A stretch of DNA of 33,826 nt from Puia dinghuensis (GCA_026225275.1 JAMFSL010000017.1:1-33826); one strand, 5' to 3'; shown: positions 1 to 9,108, counted from the first letter of the stretch. The notes: a model not told the origin generated them from the sequence alone. Numbers and translations are program-made.

Positions 1-221
1 GGCGGCCAGGGGATTATTTTTATCCGTTGGGACTGCGCAAAAAGAAAAAACTGGCGCGTTTTTTTATCGACAACAAGCTCTCCCTCGCCGAAAAGGAAAA
101 GATATGGGTGGTGGAAATGAATAAGAAGATTGTCTGGATCGTAGGGCTGCGCATTGACGACCGGTACCGGATCACCGCTGCGACCCGACAGGTATTAAAA
201 ATTGAATCGGGGCTGGCTTAA
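1..221 (+). CDS. tilS: tRNA(Ile)-lysidine synthase, C-terminal end (partial)
   Basis: Only the last ~72 codons are present; the frame is open from base 3 to the TAA at 219-221 and the gene begins outside the window. The visible tail reads [20 protein letters not shown], then a Lys-rich stretch with [13 protein letters not shown] and [13 protein letters not shown]. This matches the C-terminal substrate-binding domain of TilS, which attaches lysine to C34 of the AUA-decoding tRNA-Ile in the cytoplasm. The catalytic PP-loop domain is not visible, so the call rests on the C-terminal domain alone. Its last 27 bases overlap the 3' end of the convergent rhomboid gene. Confidence 0.8.
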   Translation, partial: RPGDYFYPLGLRKKKKLARFFIDNKLSLAEKEKIWVVEMNKKIVWIVGLRIDDRYRITAATRQVLKIESGLA

Positions 222-815
222 TTCGTTGAAAAATGAGCCGACCACGCTGGGGTGAATAGCGATGGTAAAGAGGACGCCGAAAAGCGCTCCCCACAGGTGT
301 GCATCATGGTTGACATTGTCTCCACCGCGCCTGGACATATAAATGGAATAGCCCAGGAACAGCAGGGCATAGATGATGGCCGGCATTTTTATGACAAAAA
401 GTACGATCGGAGCCCAGGGCCTCAGCAGGATAAAAGCGAACAACACTGCACAGACAGCGCCTGATGCGCCGAGGCTTCGGTAGTTATAATCATCCCGGTG
501 TTTGAGATAGGTGGGAATATTGGCGACGATCAAAGCTAAAATATATAATACAGGAAAATAATAATGTTCTAATCCCAGGTCACCCATATAATACATTTCC
601 AATGCCTTTCCGAAAAAAAACAAGGTGATCATATTAAAAGCCAAATGCATGATATTGGCATGGACCAATCCGCAGGTAATAAAACGATAATATTGGTGAC
701 GCATACTGACGGCGGGAGGCCAGAAGATCAGAGCATTCATCAGTCTTGGATTATTAAAAGCAAGGAAGGAGATAATGGAGGTAAGGACAATGATGATCGT
801 AGTGATCGAATACAT
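195..815 (-). CDS. Rhomboid family intramembrane serine protease
   Basis: A 206-residue polytopic membrane protein with the rhomboid signature. [11 protein letters not shown] (residues 52-62) is the conserved His/Asn-rich helix. The GASG nucleophile motif places the catalytic Ser at 118, and AHLWG places the catalytic His at 173, so the Ser-His dyad is intact. Six hydrophobic segments fit the minimal six-helix rhomboid fold of the inner membrane. The substrate cannot be told from sequence. It lies 32 bases downstream of rlmH on the same strand and probably shares a transcript with rlmH and the histidine kinase. Its 3' end overlaps tilS tail-to-tail by 27 bases. Confidence 0.9.
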   Translation of the reverse strand: MYSITTIIIVLTSIISFLAFNNPRLMNALIFWPPAVSMRHQYYRFITCGLVHANIMHLAFNMITLFFFGKALEMYYMGDLGLEHYYFPVLYILALIVANIPTYLKHRDDYNYRSLGASGAVCAVLFAFILLRPWAPIVLFVIKMPAIIYALLFLGYSIYMSRRGGDNVNHDAHLWGALFGVLFTIAIHPSVVGSFFNELSQPRFNF

Positions 816-847
816 CTGAAATTTTTTTTAAAGATAAGGAATCCGGT

Positions 848-1321
848 TTACGCATGATGATATTTCTCGTTCCTCAGGATGGTGCATGCGCGGTACAATT
901 GCTCTGCCAGCAAGAGTCTTACCAGTTGATGAGGAAGGGTCAGCTGTGACAGCGACCATCGGAAACCAGCTCTGTCGAGCACTCCTGCATCCAGTCCATA
1001 CACACCACCGATGAGAAATATCAGGTTCTTACTGCTTTCATTTGCGCGCAATTGGATGAATTCCGCCAGGCCCTCCGATCGCATTTGCTTACCCCGTTCG
1101 TCCAGCGCCACCAGGTAATCGTCTTTCGCCAAACTTTCCAACAGTATTTCCCCTTCTTTTTTCTTCAAGTCCGACTGTGATAGCGTACCTGCATTTTTCG
1201 GCGGCGAAATGATCTTCCATTCCACCGGGAAATAGCGGGAGATCCTTTTGGTAAAGTCGTCCGTTCCCGCCTTCACATAAGACTCATGCTCCTTACCAAC
1301 AGACCATAGTTGTATTTTCAT
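848..1321 (-). CDS. rlmH: 23S rRNA (pseudouridine1915-N3)-methyltransferase RlmH
   Basis: A 157-residue protein of the usual RlmH length. It shows LDERGK (73-78), the SPOUT trefoil-knot SAM loop FLIGGVYGLD (102-111), and the family C-terminal block from LPHQLVRLLLAEQ through YRACTILRNEKYHH (129-156). RlmH methylates N3 of pseudouridine 1915 in helix 69 of 23S rRNA after 70S assembly. The ATG at 1321 gives the canonical MKIQLWSVGK N-terminus. It lies 23 bases after the histidine kinase stop codon and 32 bases before the rhomboid gene, so co-transcription is likely. Confidence 0.95.
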   Translation of the reverse strand: MKIQLWSVGKEHESYVKAGTDDFTKRISRYFPVEWKIISPPKNAGTLSQSDLKKKEGEILLESLAKDDYLVALDERGKQMRSEGLAEFIQLRANESSKNLIFLIGGVYGLDAGVLDRAGFRWSLSQLTLPHQLVRLLLAEQLYRACTILRNEKYHHA

Positions 1322-1344
1322 GGAAGAAAGCTAGGAATAAAATT

Positions 1345-2766
1345 TCATTCACCAGCCGGCAGCTGCACTGTAAATAAACTTCCCTGGCCGGGGCGGCTAT
1401 CGATCAGCAGCTCGCCTCCGTTACGGACAGCGAATTCGCGGCAAAGCATCAATCCCAATCCTGTGCCTGCTTCACCTGCCGTTCCTTTGGTGGTATAGAA
1501 GTTATTTTCTTCTATTTTACGGAGGTCCTCAGCCGAGATTCCCATACCGGTATCCCTCACAAACAGTTCCACACTACCATCTTTCTTTCGGGCTCCTAAT
1601 TCTATTTCGCCCTGATCAGGTGTGTATTTGATGGCATTGGACAACAGGTTGCGTACGATCAGGTTGACCATATCCTTGTCGGCAAAAGCTATAACTGCGG
1701 GGTCGCAGGACTGGTTGACGGTGATCTCTTTGGCTTCGGCCTGCAGCCGTAACAACCTGGTCACTTCCTCTATCAACCCCGACAGATCGATGACCTGTGG
1801 TCTAACACTGTCGGCACGCATCTGACTACGTGCCCATTGCAATAAGTTCTCCATCAGGCTGGTCGTATACGTCAGTTCGGTCACTACTTCCGGCACCATT
1901 CCCTTGATCTCTTCGGCCGGCAGGTCATATTGCTGCATATTGCGGAAAAGATTTCTCAAAGCGTATATTGGCGACTTCAGATCATGTGCAATAATGGAGA
2001 ACAACCGGCTTTTGAAAACATTCAGCTGCATCAGCTCTTCGGTCTGCTGTTCCAGCAGTTTTCCGTTTGCCGCGATCTCTTCCTTTTGCCTGAGGATGCT
2101 ATATTGGTAACCAGCGTTCTCTTTCTTGATCAGGAACAGTCCGTAAAAGATGAAGGCCAGTGCCAGCACCTGGTTGAACAGGTAAAAGTAAAGATTGGCT
2201 GTTGCCAGCTGATAAGTATAGTTCTTGCAGACCACCGCCAGTACAAAATAGCTGACCATCGACAGTCCCAGGGCGAACAGCATCTGGCTGATATCCTGAA
2301 TGAAGAACACGGACAGGATGCCATAAAGGATGAAAGACAATTCGACGCCGAGATTGAACCCCCAGAAATAGACGATGCTGGTAGCAAAAGGATAGAGGAC
2401 GAAATAGGCGATCTGGGCCAGGTAATAGCGATGCCGGTAATTCAATGTCAGTACGAGCACGCTGACGAGGGCCGGCATGCAAGCCACCACCCAGGCCATG
2501 GCCGGGAATTGCCGGTTGCGTATCAGCCCCGCGACGGGGATCACGATACCTGTCAGCAGCTGGAAAAAATTCAGCTGGTTGAAAATGCCGAGCTTTCTCT
2601 TTTCGTAATCATCGATAGTGACAGTGAAACCGATACCCTTGATCCTTTCGAAATAGTAGAGGCTGGCCGAACCGGCCGCTTTGAACTTTTGCTGCCATTC
2701 GATATCCATACCGATGGATTTAAGGCGGCTTTGGGAGAACGGGAGTTTTTGGGTTAGAAATTTCAT
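1345..2766 (-). CDS. Membrane-bound sensor histidine kinase
   Basis: From the ATG at 2766 this is a 473-residue kinase; another in-frame ATG at 2817 would add 17 residues. I prefer 2766 because MKFLTQKL is a more ordinary N-terminus, but the sequence does not settle it. About six hydrophobic segments (residues ~65-215) form an integral membrane sensor with no recognisable extracellular domain. A short coiled coil follows, then the phospho-acceptor motif FSIIAHDLKSP (His261). The ATPase domain has an N box (NLLSNAIKY), G1 (DTGMGIS) and G2 (GTGLGL). No response regulator adjoins it, so its partner is elsewhere. It heads a leftward run with rlmH and the rhomboid gene. Confidence 0.88.
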   Translation of the reverse strand: MKFLTQKLPFSQSRLKSIGMDIEWQQKFKAAGSASLYYFERIKGIGFTVTIDDYEKRKLGIFNQLNFFQLLTGIVIPVAGLIRNRQFPAMAWVVACMPALVSVLVLTLNYRHRYYLAQIAYFVLYPFATSIVYFWGFNLGVELSFILYGILSVFFIQDISQMLFALGLSMVSYFVLAVVCKNYTYQLATANLYFYLFNQVLALAFIFYGLFLIKKENAGYQYSILRQKEEIAANGKLLEQQTEELMQLNVFKSRLFSIIAHDLKSPIYALRNLFRNMQQYDLPAEEIKGMVPEVVTELTYTTSLMENLLQWARSQMRADSVRPQVIDLSGLIEEVTRLLRLQAEAKEITVNQSCDPAVIAFADKDMVNLIVRNLLSNAIKYTPDQGEIELGARKKDGSVELFVRDTGMGISAEDLRKIEENNFYTTKGTAGEAGTGLGLMLCREFAVRNGGELLIDSRPGQGSLFTVQLPAGE

Positions 2767-2860
2767 CGGGAAATTAAAGATTGTCCAAGGGACAGAAAAG
2801 TAGAGATAATTATCCATACCGTCAAGCCTGCAAAAGAAAATACATTCCCCCGGAGGGCAT

Positions 2861-2868
2861 TATCTTTG
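2861..2868 (+). promoter_or_regulatory. Bacteroidota-type -7 promoter box for the CLC gene
   Basis: TATCTTTG is an exact match to the Bacteroidota TAnnTTTG element. It lies 24 bases upstream of the ATG at 2893, which would give a 5' leader of roughly 18-20 bases. The earlier in-frame ATG at 2866 lies inside this box, so 2893 is favoured as the start. No convincing TTG at -33 is visible. Confidence 0.5.
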
Positions 2869-2892
2869 CAAAGTTTCATCCAATCCATCATT

Positions 2893-4287
2893 ATGACATT
2901 TATCGGAAGGGTCCGTTTCCAGGCAAAGAGTGCGTTCGATACCATCCGGAACGAGAAATTCAAGTACAACCTGTTGCAGGCCATCCCTTTCTGGATCGCT
3001 TCGCTCCTTACCGGTCTCGTAGCCGTTGTCTATACCCGGCTATTTGCACTGGCGGAAAAGGGTACGGCCTACATCATACACCTTCACCTCTGGCTGTTGT
3101 TCCTCATTACCCCGGCTACATTTATCGTTGCCTGGTGGTTGGTCAGACAATACGCTCCCTACTCCCGGGGCAGCGGTATTCCCCAGGTCATGGCATCCAT
3201 TGAACTGGCTACACCCAAGTATAACGCCAAGGTCAACCAACTATTGAGTCTTCGCATCCTTTTTATAAAGATATTATCCAGCCTCGTCATGGCTTTTGGC
3301 GGGGGCGTCATTGGGAGAGAAGGCCCGACCATCCAGGTGGCCGGCTCTATTTTCCGGAAAGTCAGCGAATGGCTGCCAAAATGGTGGCCGAAGGTGTCCA
3401 AGCGGAATATGATCATGACAGGCGCTGCTGCGGGATTGGCTGCCGCCTTCAATACACCGCTGGGCGGGATTGTCTTCGCCGTGGAAGAACTGACCCGGAC
3501 GCATATCAGCTATTTCAAGACGGCGCTCTTTACTGCCGTGATCATTGCGGGGTTAACGGCGCAAGCGCTGCTGGGCCCTTATCTCTACCTGGGATATCCT
3601 GATGTCAGTCATTTGTCCGGCTCAATTTTTTTCGGGGTGATATTGGTGGCCATCCCTACAGGGCTGGGTGGGGCATTTATGGCCCAGTGTATATTGAAGC
3701 TTTTTAAATGGAAGGCAACGTTCACCCTCACCCGGCAGCACGTCTTTTACGTCGTCGGTTGCGGCCTGCTCATTGCCGGATTGGCCTTTTTCATCGATGA
3801 AAGGGTCCTGGGCTCGGGGAAAGAGCTGATGACCACAGCTCTTTTTACGGATCAAAAGTACAATAGCTGGTACATGCCCCTGCTGCGGATCGTCGGTCCC
3901 ATTTTTTCCTTCACTACCGGCGCGTCGGGCGGGGTATTCGCCCCGGCCCTCAGTGCGGGCGCCAGTATTGGAGCGACCATCTCGGGCTGGATGCACCTGT
4001 CGCCCTCTAATACCAATCTCATTATATTGTCCGGGATGGTTGGCTTCCTGACGGGGGTCACCCGCACGCCCTTTACTTCGGCTATACTCGTGCTGGAAAT
4101 GACCGATCGCCACAATGTGATCTTCCATCTGATGATGGCGGGGATGACCGCCTCGCTGGTGGCAATGGTTATCGACCGGCATTCTTTTTACGATCACCTC
4201 AAATATCAATACCTGCGGGAGATCGTCGGGGAAGATGATCCCGACATGACACAGCCGCAACCGGAAGCGATAGAGCCGGAGGAGTGA
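2893..4287 (+). CDS. CLC-family chloride channel / Cl-/H+ antiporter
   Basis: A 464-residue multi-span membrane protein of the voltage-gated chloride channel family. It has the CLC selectivity motifs: GSGIPQV (residues 93-99), GREGP with the gating glutamate at 143, FNTPLGGIVFAVEEL, and GGVFAP (346-351). The EE pair at 198-199 aligns with the internal proton glutamate of E. coli ClC-ec1, which favours a Cl-/H+ exchanger over a passive channel. No C-terminal CBS domains are present. The start at 2893 is chosen over the in-frame ATG at 2866 because a promoter box covers the latter. It is divergent from the histidine kinase gene and 36 bases ahead of the secreted hydrolase gene. Confidence 0.93.
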   Translation: MTFIGRVRFQAKSAFDTIRNEKFKYNLLQAIPFWIASLLTGLVAVVYTRLFALAEKGTAYIIHLHLWLLFLITPATFIVAWWLVRQYAPYSRGSGIPQVMASIELATPKYNAKVNQLLSLRILFIKILSSLVMAFGGGVIGREGPTIQVAGSIFRKVSEWLPKWWPKVSKRNMIMTGAAAGLAAAFNTPLGGIVFAVEELTRTHISYFKTALFTAVIIAGLTAQALLGPYLYLGYPDVSHLSGSIFFGVILVAIPTGLGGAFMAQCILKLFKWKATFTLTRQHVFYVVGCGLLIAGLAFFIDERVLGSGKELMTTALFTDQKYNSWYMPLLRIVGPIFSFTTGASGGVFAPALSAGASIGATISGWMHLSPSNTNLIILSGMVGFLTGVTRTPFTSAILVLEMTDRHNVIFHLMMAGMTASLVAMVIDRHSFYDHLKYQYLREIVGEDDPDMTQPQPEAIEPEE

Positions 4288-4323
4288 TTTTCATCGGGAT
4301 GCAGTATATTAGAGTCATCAATT

Positions 4324-5685
4324 ATGAAACGAAGCCGGATTTTCACCCTGTCCCTGTTATACTATATTCTTTCTGCCGCTTTCAATTTCGCGACCGCCCA
4401 GGAGACGCCCGGGCACATCATCGACTCCGTTATATGCCGGTCGGATCCCAGCCAGTCATACGCCCTGTACATCCCGCTGAAGGGAAACGGCCAGGCGCTC
4501 CCTGTCATATATTTTTTCGATCCCCATGCCGACGGTGGTCTTCCTTTGCGGAAATACAAGGCCCTGGCCGACGCCTATGGATTTATCATGGTGGGCAGCA
4601 ACAACTCGAAGAACGGTAATGACTGGCCGACTACCGAGAATATCTGGCTGCATCTTTCCGACGATACGCGCCGGTTAAAGATCGACAGCCGCCGGACCTA
4701 TCTCTGCGGGTTTTCCGGGGGCGCCAAAGTGGCCGGCTATATCGCCATCCAGCATCCCGGTATCGCAGGCGTTATCGCGGGCGGCGCCGGACTGCCAGAC
4801 GGTGTGGCGGCAGGAGATTTCAACTTCAGCTTCACTGCCATCGCCGGTCTGGGGGATATGAACCTGACTGAACTGGTCAGCGTGAATGCCGAACTGGACA
4901 AGACCCGTACCCCGCATCGCATCATTTTTTTCGATGGAAAGCACGAATGGTCACCGGTCAATACGATGGCGCTGGCTTTTGACGGGCTGCGGTTCGATGC
5001 AATGAAGTCATCCCTGATCCCCAAAGACAATGCGTTCATCAATACCTATATAGCCGGGAGCAGGAAAAAACTGAAGGCCTATGAGCTATCCGACCGGCTG
5101 ATCAAGGCAGCGCAGGAATGTGCTCTTTCGGTTGCGTTTCTCGATGGACTGAGCAGCCAGACCGGCTGGTTCAGACAGCAGGCTGCCGCCCTTGCGGCTA
5201 ATCAAAAGTACGTGGCGCAGCAGCAGGAGCAACAAAATTTGCTGGCGACGGAAGAGAATACAAAGGCGGATTACATGCAGCACTTTCAGGATGATAGCCA
5301 CTACTGGACGACCACCATCCATGATCTGCAAGGGAAAGCAGCAGGCTATACGGCGACCGAACAGATGTACCAGCGCTTACTGGCTTACCTGTCGCTGGCC
5401 TTCTATTCCATCAGCAATCAATTGATCAGCCGAAACGACAATGCCTCGGCCATGCATTTCGTTGAACTATACAAAATGGCTGATCCTACGAACAGTGAAG
5501 CCTGGTATTTTTCCGCTATGCTCAATGCCAGGGACCACCAGGGGCCGGCTGCGGTCAACGATCTGATGAAGGCTGCCAGCTGCGGCTTCAGGGATAAGAA
5601 CCGGCTGATGCAGCAACCAGAATTCAAGACCTTATTCACGCCACAGAATTTTTCACAGATTGAAAATAAAATGCATGTTCAGTAG
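4324..5685 (+). CDS. Secreted alpha/beta-hydrolase-like protein with helical C-terminal part
   Basis: A 453-residue protein with a signal peptide (hydrophobic core ~7-24, cleavage probably after ATA at 23-25). Residues ~47-215 look like an alpha/beta-hydrolase of the PHB-depolymerase/esterase type: VIYFFDPHADGG, then a nucleophile elbow GFSGG with Ser131. His207 (in DGKHEW) is a candidate catalytic histidine and Asp178 a possible acid; these are inferred from position only. The C-terminal ~200 residues are helical, and part (~365-440) resembles TPR repeats. The substrate is unknown. Its last codons overlap the next gene (ATG at 5660 or 5675), so the two are probably co-translated, suggesting a pair of exported hydrolases. 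Confidence 0.65.
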   Translation: MKRSRIFTLSLLYYILSAAFNFATAQETPGHIIDSVICRSDPSQSYALYIPLKGNGQALPVIYFFDPHADGGLPLRKYKALADAYGFIMVGSNNSKNGNDWPTTENIWLHLSDDTRRLKIDSRRTYLCGFSGGAKVAGYIAIQHPGIAGVIAGGAGLPDGVAAGDFNFSFTAIAGLGDMNLTELVSVNAELDKTRTPHRIIFFDGKHEWSPVNTMALAFDGLRFDAMKSSLIPKDNAFINTYIAGSRKKLKAYELSDRLIKAAQECALSVAFLDGLSSQTGWFRQQAAALAANQKYVAQQQEQQNLLATEENTKADYMQHFQDDSHYWTTTIHDLQGKAAGYTATEQMYQRLLAYLSLAFYSISNQLISRNDNASAMHFVELYKMADPTNSEAWYFSAMLNARDHQGPAAVNDLMKAASCGFRDKNRLMQQPEFKTLFTPQNFSQIENKMHVQ

Positions 5686-7216
5686 ATTGATCCTTGCGCT
5701 GCTGTTAACCCTGTCCGTTGCCGTCGCCTCCGCTCAGCAGGACGATCCGCTGCCGCGTAGCATACCCGAGGACCAGGGCGTTTATTCGAGAAGCATCAGC
5801 CGGTTTCTGGTCGATGCGGGCAACAGCAAAAATGAATTTCACAGTTTCATGTTCCTGCGTCATGGAAAAGTGATAGCGGAAGGGTGGTGGAACCCCTATG
5901 GACCCGGGTTAAAGCATAGCCTCTATTCCGTCAGCAAAAGTTTTACGTCCACGGCAGTTGGTTTTGCCGTCAGTGAAGGACGTCTTAGCGTGGATGATAA
6001 GATCGTTTCCTTTTTTCCGACAGCGTTGCCCAACAACGTTAGCCCCTGGCTTGCTGCCATTACCGTCAGAGATATGTTGACTATGCTGGAAGGGCAGGAT
6101 CCCGATCCCACCGGCGCCGTTACCGCTACTGATTCCGATTGGGTCAAACAATTCATGGCCCTGCCGGTCGTGCACCAGCCGGGCACGAGCTTTCTGTATA
6201 ATACGCTTGGCGTATATGTGTTGTCGGCCATCGTGCAAAAGGTGACCGGACAAACGCTGATTGATTACCTGGAACCCAGGTTGTTCAAGCCTTTAGGCAT
6301 CAAGGCAGCGGATTGGGAGGTCAGTCCTCAGGGTATCGATGCGGGAGGATGGGGATTGAGACTGCGGACGGAGGACCTGGCAAAAGTTGGGGAATTGTAT
6401 CTACAGAAGGGCAACTGGAAAGGACGGCAGCTGCTGCCCGAAAAATGGGTGACCGACGCCGTTACTTCCCGCAATGACGAAGGACCCGGATGGGCACAGC
6501 ATCTATCCAGGGATTCCAGCGATTGGCGGCAGGGATATGGTTATCTTTTCTGGCGCTGCCGGCATGGCGCCTTCAGGGCGGATGGTGCTTACGGTCAGTA
6601 TATCATCGTCCTGCCCGATCAGGATGCGGTGATAGCCATTACGAGTGAAACGGCCGATATGCAGGACGAGTTGAATCTTATATGGGAGAACCTGCTGCCG
6701 GCGATGCGCGACAAGCCACTGCCTGCCGACCAGGATTCCTACGCTGCGTTACGGCGGCAGCTATTAGGATTGTCGCTGCCTTTGCCCCCTGCAACCGACG
6801 ATGCTCCGCTGGCGACCCAGTTGTCGGGTTCGACTTTTCACCTGGCGACCAATAGCGCCCGCTTAACGGGCCTTGGCGTAAGTTTTGCAGGTGATACCTG
6901 TGCGGTTATGTTGACCACCGATACCGCAGCTTACCGGTTGGGGTTTGGCCGTGGAAAGTGGCGAATCGGGACAACAGCCCGCCGGGGACCGAGTCCCGGA
7001 GCTTCCAGGGCCCGGATACCGGGGCGGCCGATTTTCCAGGTGGCCGGCAGTTATAGCTGGAAAGACGATCATACATTAGAGTTAATCATTAGATATATTG
7101 AAAGCCCGCATACGCAAATCATTCTTTGTCATTTTAATGGAGATGTAATGACGGGGGAAATTCGCAATAGCTTCGATAAGGGGAATGAACGTATAATCCT
7201 TAATGGTAAACGCTGA
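5660..7216 (+). CDS. Secreted serine hydrolase, class C beta-lactamase/PBP-like family
   Basis: A 518-residue exported protein with a signal peptide (hydrophobic ~8-24, cleavage near ASAQ). The beta-lactamase-fold SxxK motif is YSVSK, with nucleophile Ser90 and Lys93. The second motif YNT (Tyr180) sits in FLYNTLGVYVLSAIVQKVTG, typical of 'serine hydrolase' members of PF00144 rather than true AmpC enzymes. The ~120 C-terminal residues form a separate beta-rich region. Likely substrates are peptides or esters in the periplasm or outside; resistance activity should not be assumed. The ATG at 5660 overlaps the previous gene by 26 bases; an alternative ATG at 5675 gives an equally good signal peptide. 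Confidence 0.8.
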   Translation: MKIKCMFSRLILALLLTLSVAVASAQQDDPLPRSIPEDQGVYSRSISRFLVDAGNSKNEFHSFMFLRHGKVIAEGWWNPYGPGLKHSLYSVSKSFTSTAVGFAVSEGRLSVDDKIVSFFPTALPNNVSPWLAAITVRDMLTMLEGQDPDPTGAVTATDSDWVKQFMALPVVHQPGTSFLYNTLGVYVLSAIVQKVTGQTLIDYLEPRLFKPLGIKAADWEVSPQGIDAGGWGLRLRTEDLAKVGELYLQKGNWKGRQLLPEKWVTDAVTSRNDEGPGWAQHLSRDSSDWRQGYGYLFWRCRHGAFRADGAYGQYIIVLPDQDAVIAITSETADMQDELNLIWENLLPAMRDKPLPADQDSYAALRRQLLGLSLPLPPATDDAPLATQLSGSTFHLATNSARLTGLGVSFAGDTCAVMLTTDTAAYRLGFGRGKWRIGTTARRGPSPGASRARIPGRPIFQVAGSYSWKDDHTLELIIRYIESPHTQIILCHFNGDVMTGEIRNSFDKGNERIILNGKR

Positions 7217-7264
7217 TTTGAGGTTAATTTTGTTAATTTCCTATCTTTTGCAGAAAATGTTTTA

Positions 7265-7272
7265 TAGTTTTG
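7265..7272 (+). promoter_or_regulatory. Candidate TAnnTTTG promoter box upstream of the small sorted protein
   Basis: TAGTTTTG matches the Bacteroidota -7 element exactly. It lies in an AT-rich stretch just after the serine hydrolase stop codon and would give a leader of about 125 bases before the ATG at 7407. The rest of the 7217-7406 gap shows no gene or strong hairpin. The -33 element is not convincing. Confidence 0.35.
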
Positions 7273-7406
7273 TACCAGCTTACTTTTTGATCCCATCTAT
7301 CCCACCAAAAGCCCCGCTTTTCCGCTAATTCTGAAAAAGCCTTCTTAAGAGCCAACATCTCGATTTGGGAAACTACATTTTGTACTCACCTTTAATTTTT
7401 TCTCTT

Positions 7407-7775
7407 ATGAAGACAGTAATGCGTCCTCTGCTAATCGCAGTATTGGTTCTATCTGTTATGTCCACTTCCAGGGCTTTTGCTGGGCCAGGCTTTCCGCCGC
7501 GACTGAGACCGCACACGCCCTCAGACGATCCCTTTTACTCTGACCGTGCACCAAGCGAATTTCCTGTTTTCCGGGGTGAAAGCCGGGACCAGGTTTCCGA
7601 TGAAAGGTTGTATTGGCAAGACCCGCTTCGGCCTTCCGGGGCTCCTCCATCGGGCGGCAACGGCGGCGGTCAAAGCGTTCCTTTGGATGGCGGTGTCAGT
7701 CTTCTGCTGGCGGCGGGCATCGGCCTGGGTCTCAAGAAGATGCGTAAAGGCCAGGACATCGAAAAGACCGTCTGA
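7407..7775 (+). CDS. Small exported protein with PLDGG-type C-terminal sorting tail
   Basis: A 122-residue protein from the ATG at 7407. A signal peptide (basic start, hydrophobic ~7-22, probable cleavage after AFA) precedes a Pro/Arg/Asp-rich mature region without recognisable fold. The C-terminus is tripartite: a Gly-rich spacer (GGNGGGQ), the motif VPLDGG (91-96), a short hydrophobic stretch (97-109) and a basic KKMRK stop followed by eight residues. This resembles the PID-CTERM type of Bacteroidota sorting signal as I recall it; the match is by eye. I expect surface or membrane anchoring. It lies 108 bases before the di-heme lipoprotein gene on the same strand. An upstream in-frame ATG at 7365 would spoil the signal peptide and is rejected. 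Confidence 0.6.
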   Translation: MKTVMRPLLIAVLVLSVMSTSRAFAGPGFPPRLRPHTPSDDPFYSDRAPSEFPVFRGESRDQVSDERLYWQDPLRPSGAPPSGGNGGGQSVPLDGGVSLLLAAGIGLGLKKMRKGQDIEKTV

Positions 7776-7883
7776 AACGTCTGAAGGATCGATTTCTTTT
7801 TCATAATTTTTTCGCTTTGCGGAACCCTTTTTCCCGATTTCGGCACCTGGGCGAACCGGAAATGGTGAGTTTTGCGGGACATT

Positions 7884-9101
7884 ATGAGAAAGAAATCTTT
7901 TCTTGTTATTTCCGTCCTCGTCGGCGCTATCGCAGTTTTTACTGCTTGTAACAAATTGCTGCCTTCGATGATTAACCCCGAAGAAGGGCTTTGTGGACCG
8001 ATCAGCCTTGACAACGCTCAAACCGTCTTATTTTCAACCGGTAACAACGCATTTTTTGCTACCCGGACTTCATCTACCGGCCTGGGGCCTTACTTTGTCG
8101 CCACGGGTTGCGGCGCCTGTCATACGAGTGACAATCGCGGACATCCTTTTACTATCCTGACACGTTTCGGTCAGTCAGATACACTCGGCAATACCTTCCT
8201 CAATGAAGGAGCCCCACAACTCGGCGCCTTCGCCCTCCCCGGCTTTATGCCTGAGGCGGTCCCGCCCGGAGCTACCAGCACCAGGATGATCGCTCCCATC
8301 ACGGCAGGCGTAGGCTTTCTTGAGGCAGTGCCGGATTCGGAAATCCTGAATATAGCCGCTGCCAACGCCAATAACCCCGATGGGGTGAGGGGACATCCCA
8401 ATTGGGATACTATTCCCCACTTCGCGATTATTTTGAATGGTTCATTCCCCAGAGCCGACGGCAAATGGATCTGCCGCTTTGGCCGCAAAGCATCTGTATA
8501 CAGCATTCTACAGCAGGTGGCCAATGCCTATAACCGGGATATGGGCGTCACCTCCTCCTACATGCCTTACAATCCTTACAACTACCTCGACCAGACCCTC
8601 CAGGAAATAAGCACGCCGGAAGTAGATAATACCACTTTGGCTTCAGTGGTATTCTACTGTACAGCTCTGCAGACACCGGAACCGCGGAATGCTACCGACA
8701 GTACGGTAGTTTACGGCGGTAACCTATTCAATCAGATCGGCTGTGCCACCTGTCACAGGCCAACGATGGCCACGGGGAATTCGGCGATAGCTGCGCTGGC
8801 CAATCAAACCTTCAGCCCTTTTACCGACCTGCTGGTACATGATATGGGGCCTGCCGACGATGACCATTATACGGAAGGTACGGCGGAGACATCCGAATGG
8901 CGGACGACTCCGTTGTGGGGTCTGGGACTGGCGCCCAATGTACAGGGTGGGACTTCCTATCTGATGCATGACGGCAGGGCGAGCAGCATCCAGCAGGCCA
9001 TCGAAATGCATGGCGGGGAAGCAGCCGTCAGCGCCCAACGATTTGGCGCGTTGTCAGCCAGCGATCAAAGCGCTCTACTCACCTTCCTCAAATCCCTTTA
9101 G
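7884..9101 (+). CDS. Di-heme cytochrome c lipoprotein, DUF1111 (DHOR, thiol oxidoreductase-like) family
   Basis: A 405-residue protein. The N-terminus carries a lipoprotein signal with Cys22 in FTAC. Two c-type heme sites are present: CGACH (76-80) and CATCH (287-291). The C-terminal third has the DUF1111 signature WRTTPLWGLG, MHDGRA and MHGGEA, distinguishing it from MauG/CCP peroxidases. The family is a bacterial di-heme oxidoreductase with unsettled substrate, often annotated 'thiol oxidoreductase'. It should be a lipid-anchored periplasmic or outer-membrane electron carrier. It is followed after 7 bases by the Rieske gene, whose stop overlaps the porin start, so the three form a tight operon. 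The start is ATG 7884; an in-frame TTG at 7872 is less likely. Confidence 0.88.
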   Translation: MRKKSFLVISVLVGAIAVFTACNKLLPSMINPEEGLCGPISLDNAQTVLFSTGNNAFFATRTSSTGLGPYFVATGCGACHTSDNRGHPFTILTRFGQSDTLGNTFLNEGAPQLGAFALPGFMPEAVPPGATSTRMIAPITAGVGFLEAVPDSEILNIAAANANNPDGVRGHPNWDTIPHFAIILNGSFPRADGKWICRFGRKASVYSILQQVANAYNRDMGVTSSYMPYNPYNYLDQTLQEISTPEVDNTTLASVVFYCTALQTPEPRNATDSTVVYGGNLFNQIGCATCHRPTMATGNSAIAALANQTFSPFTDLLVHDMGPADDDHYTEGTAETSEWRTTPLWGLGLAPNVQGGTSYLMHDGRASSIQQAIEMHGGEAAVSAQRFGALSASDQSALLTFLKSL

Positions 9102-9108
9102 GCCCCTC

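Noticed and set aside
1930-2757. 275-codon plus-strand frame inside the histidine kinase gene
   Set aside because: Antisense shadow; its sequence is His/Asp/Gln-rich with no motif, while the minus-strand kinase has all catalytic boxes.
5660-7216. Serine hydrolase as an antibiotic-resistance beta-lactamase
   Set aside because: SxxK and a Tyr-Asn motif are present, but the sequence resembles the broad PF00144 hydrolase group rather than AmpC; no evidence of beta-lactam hydrolysis.
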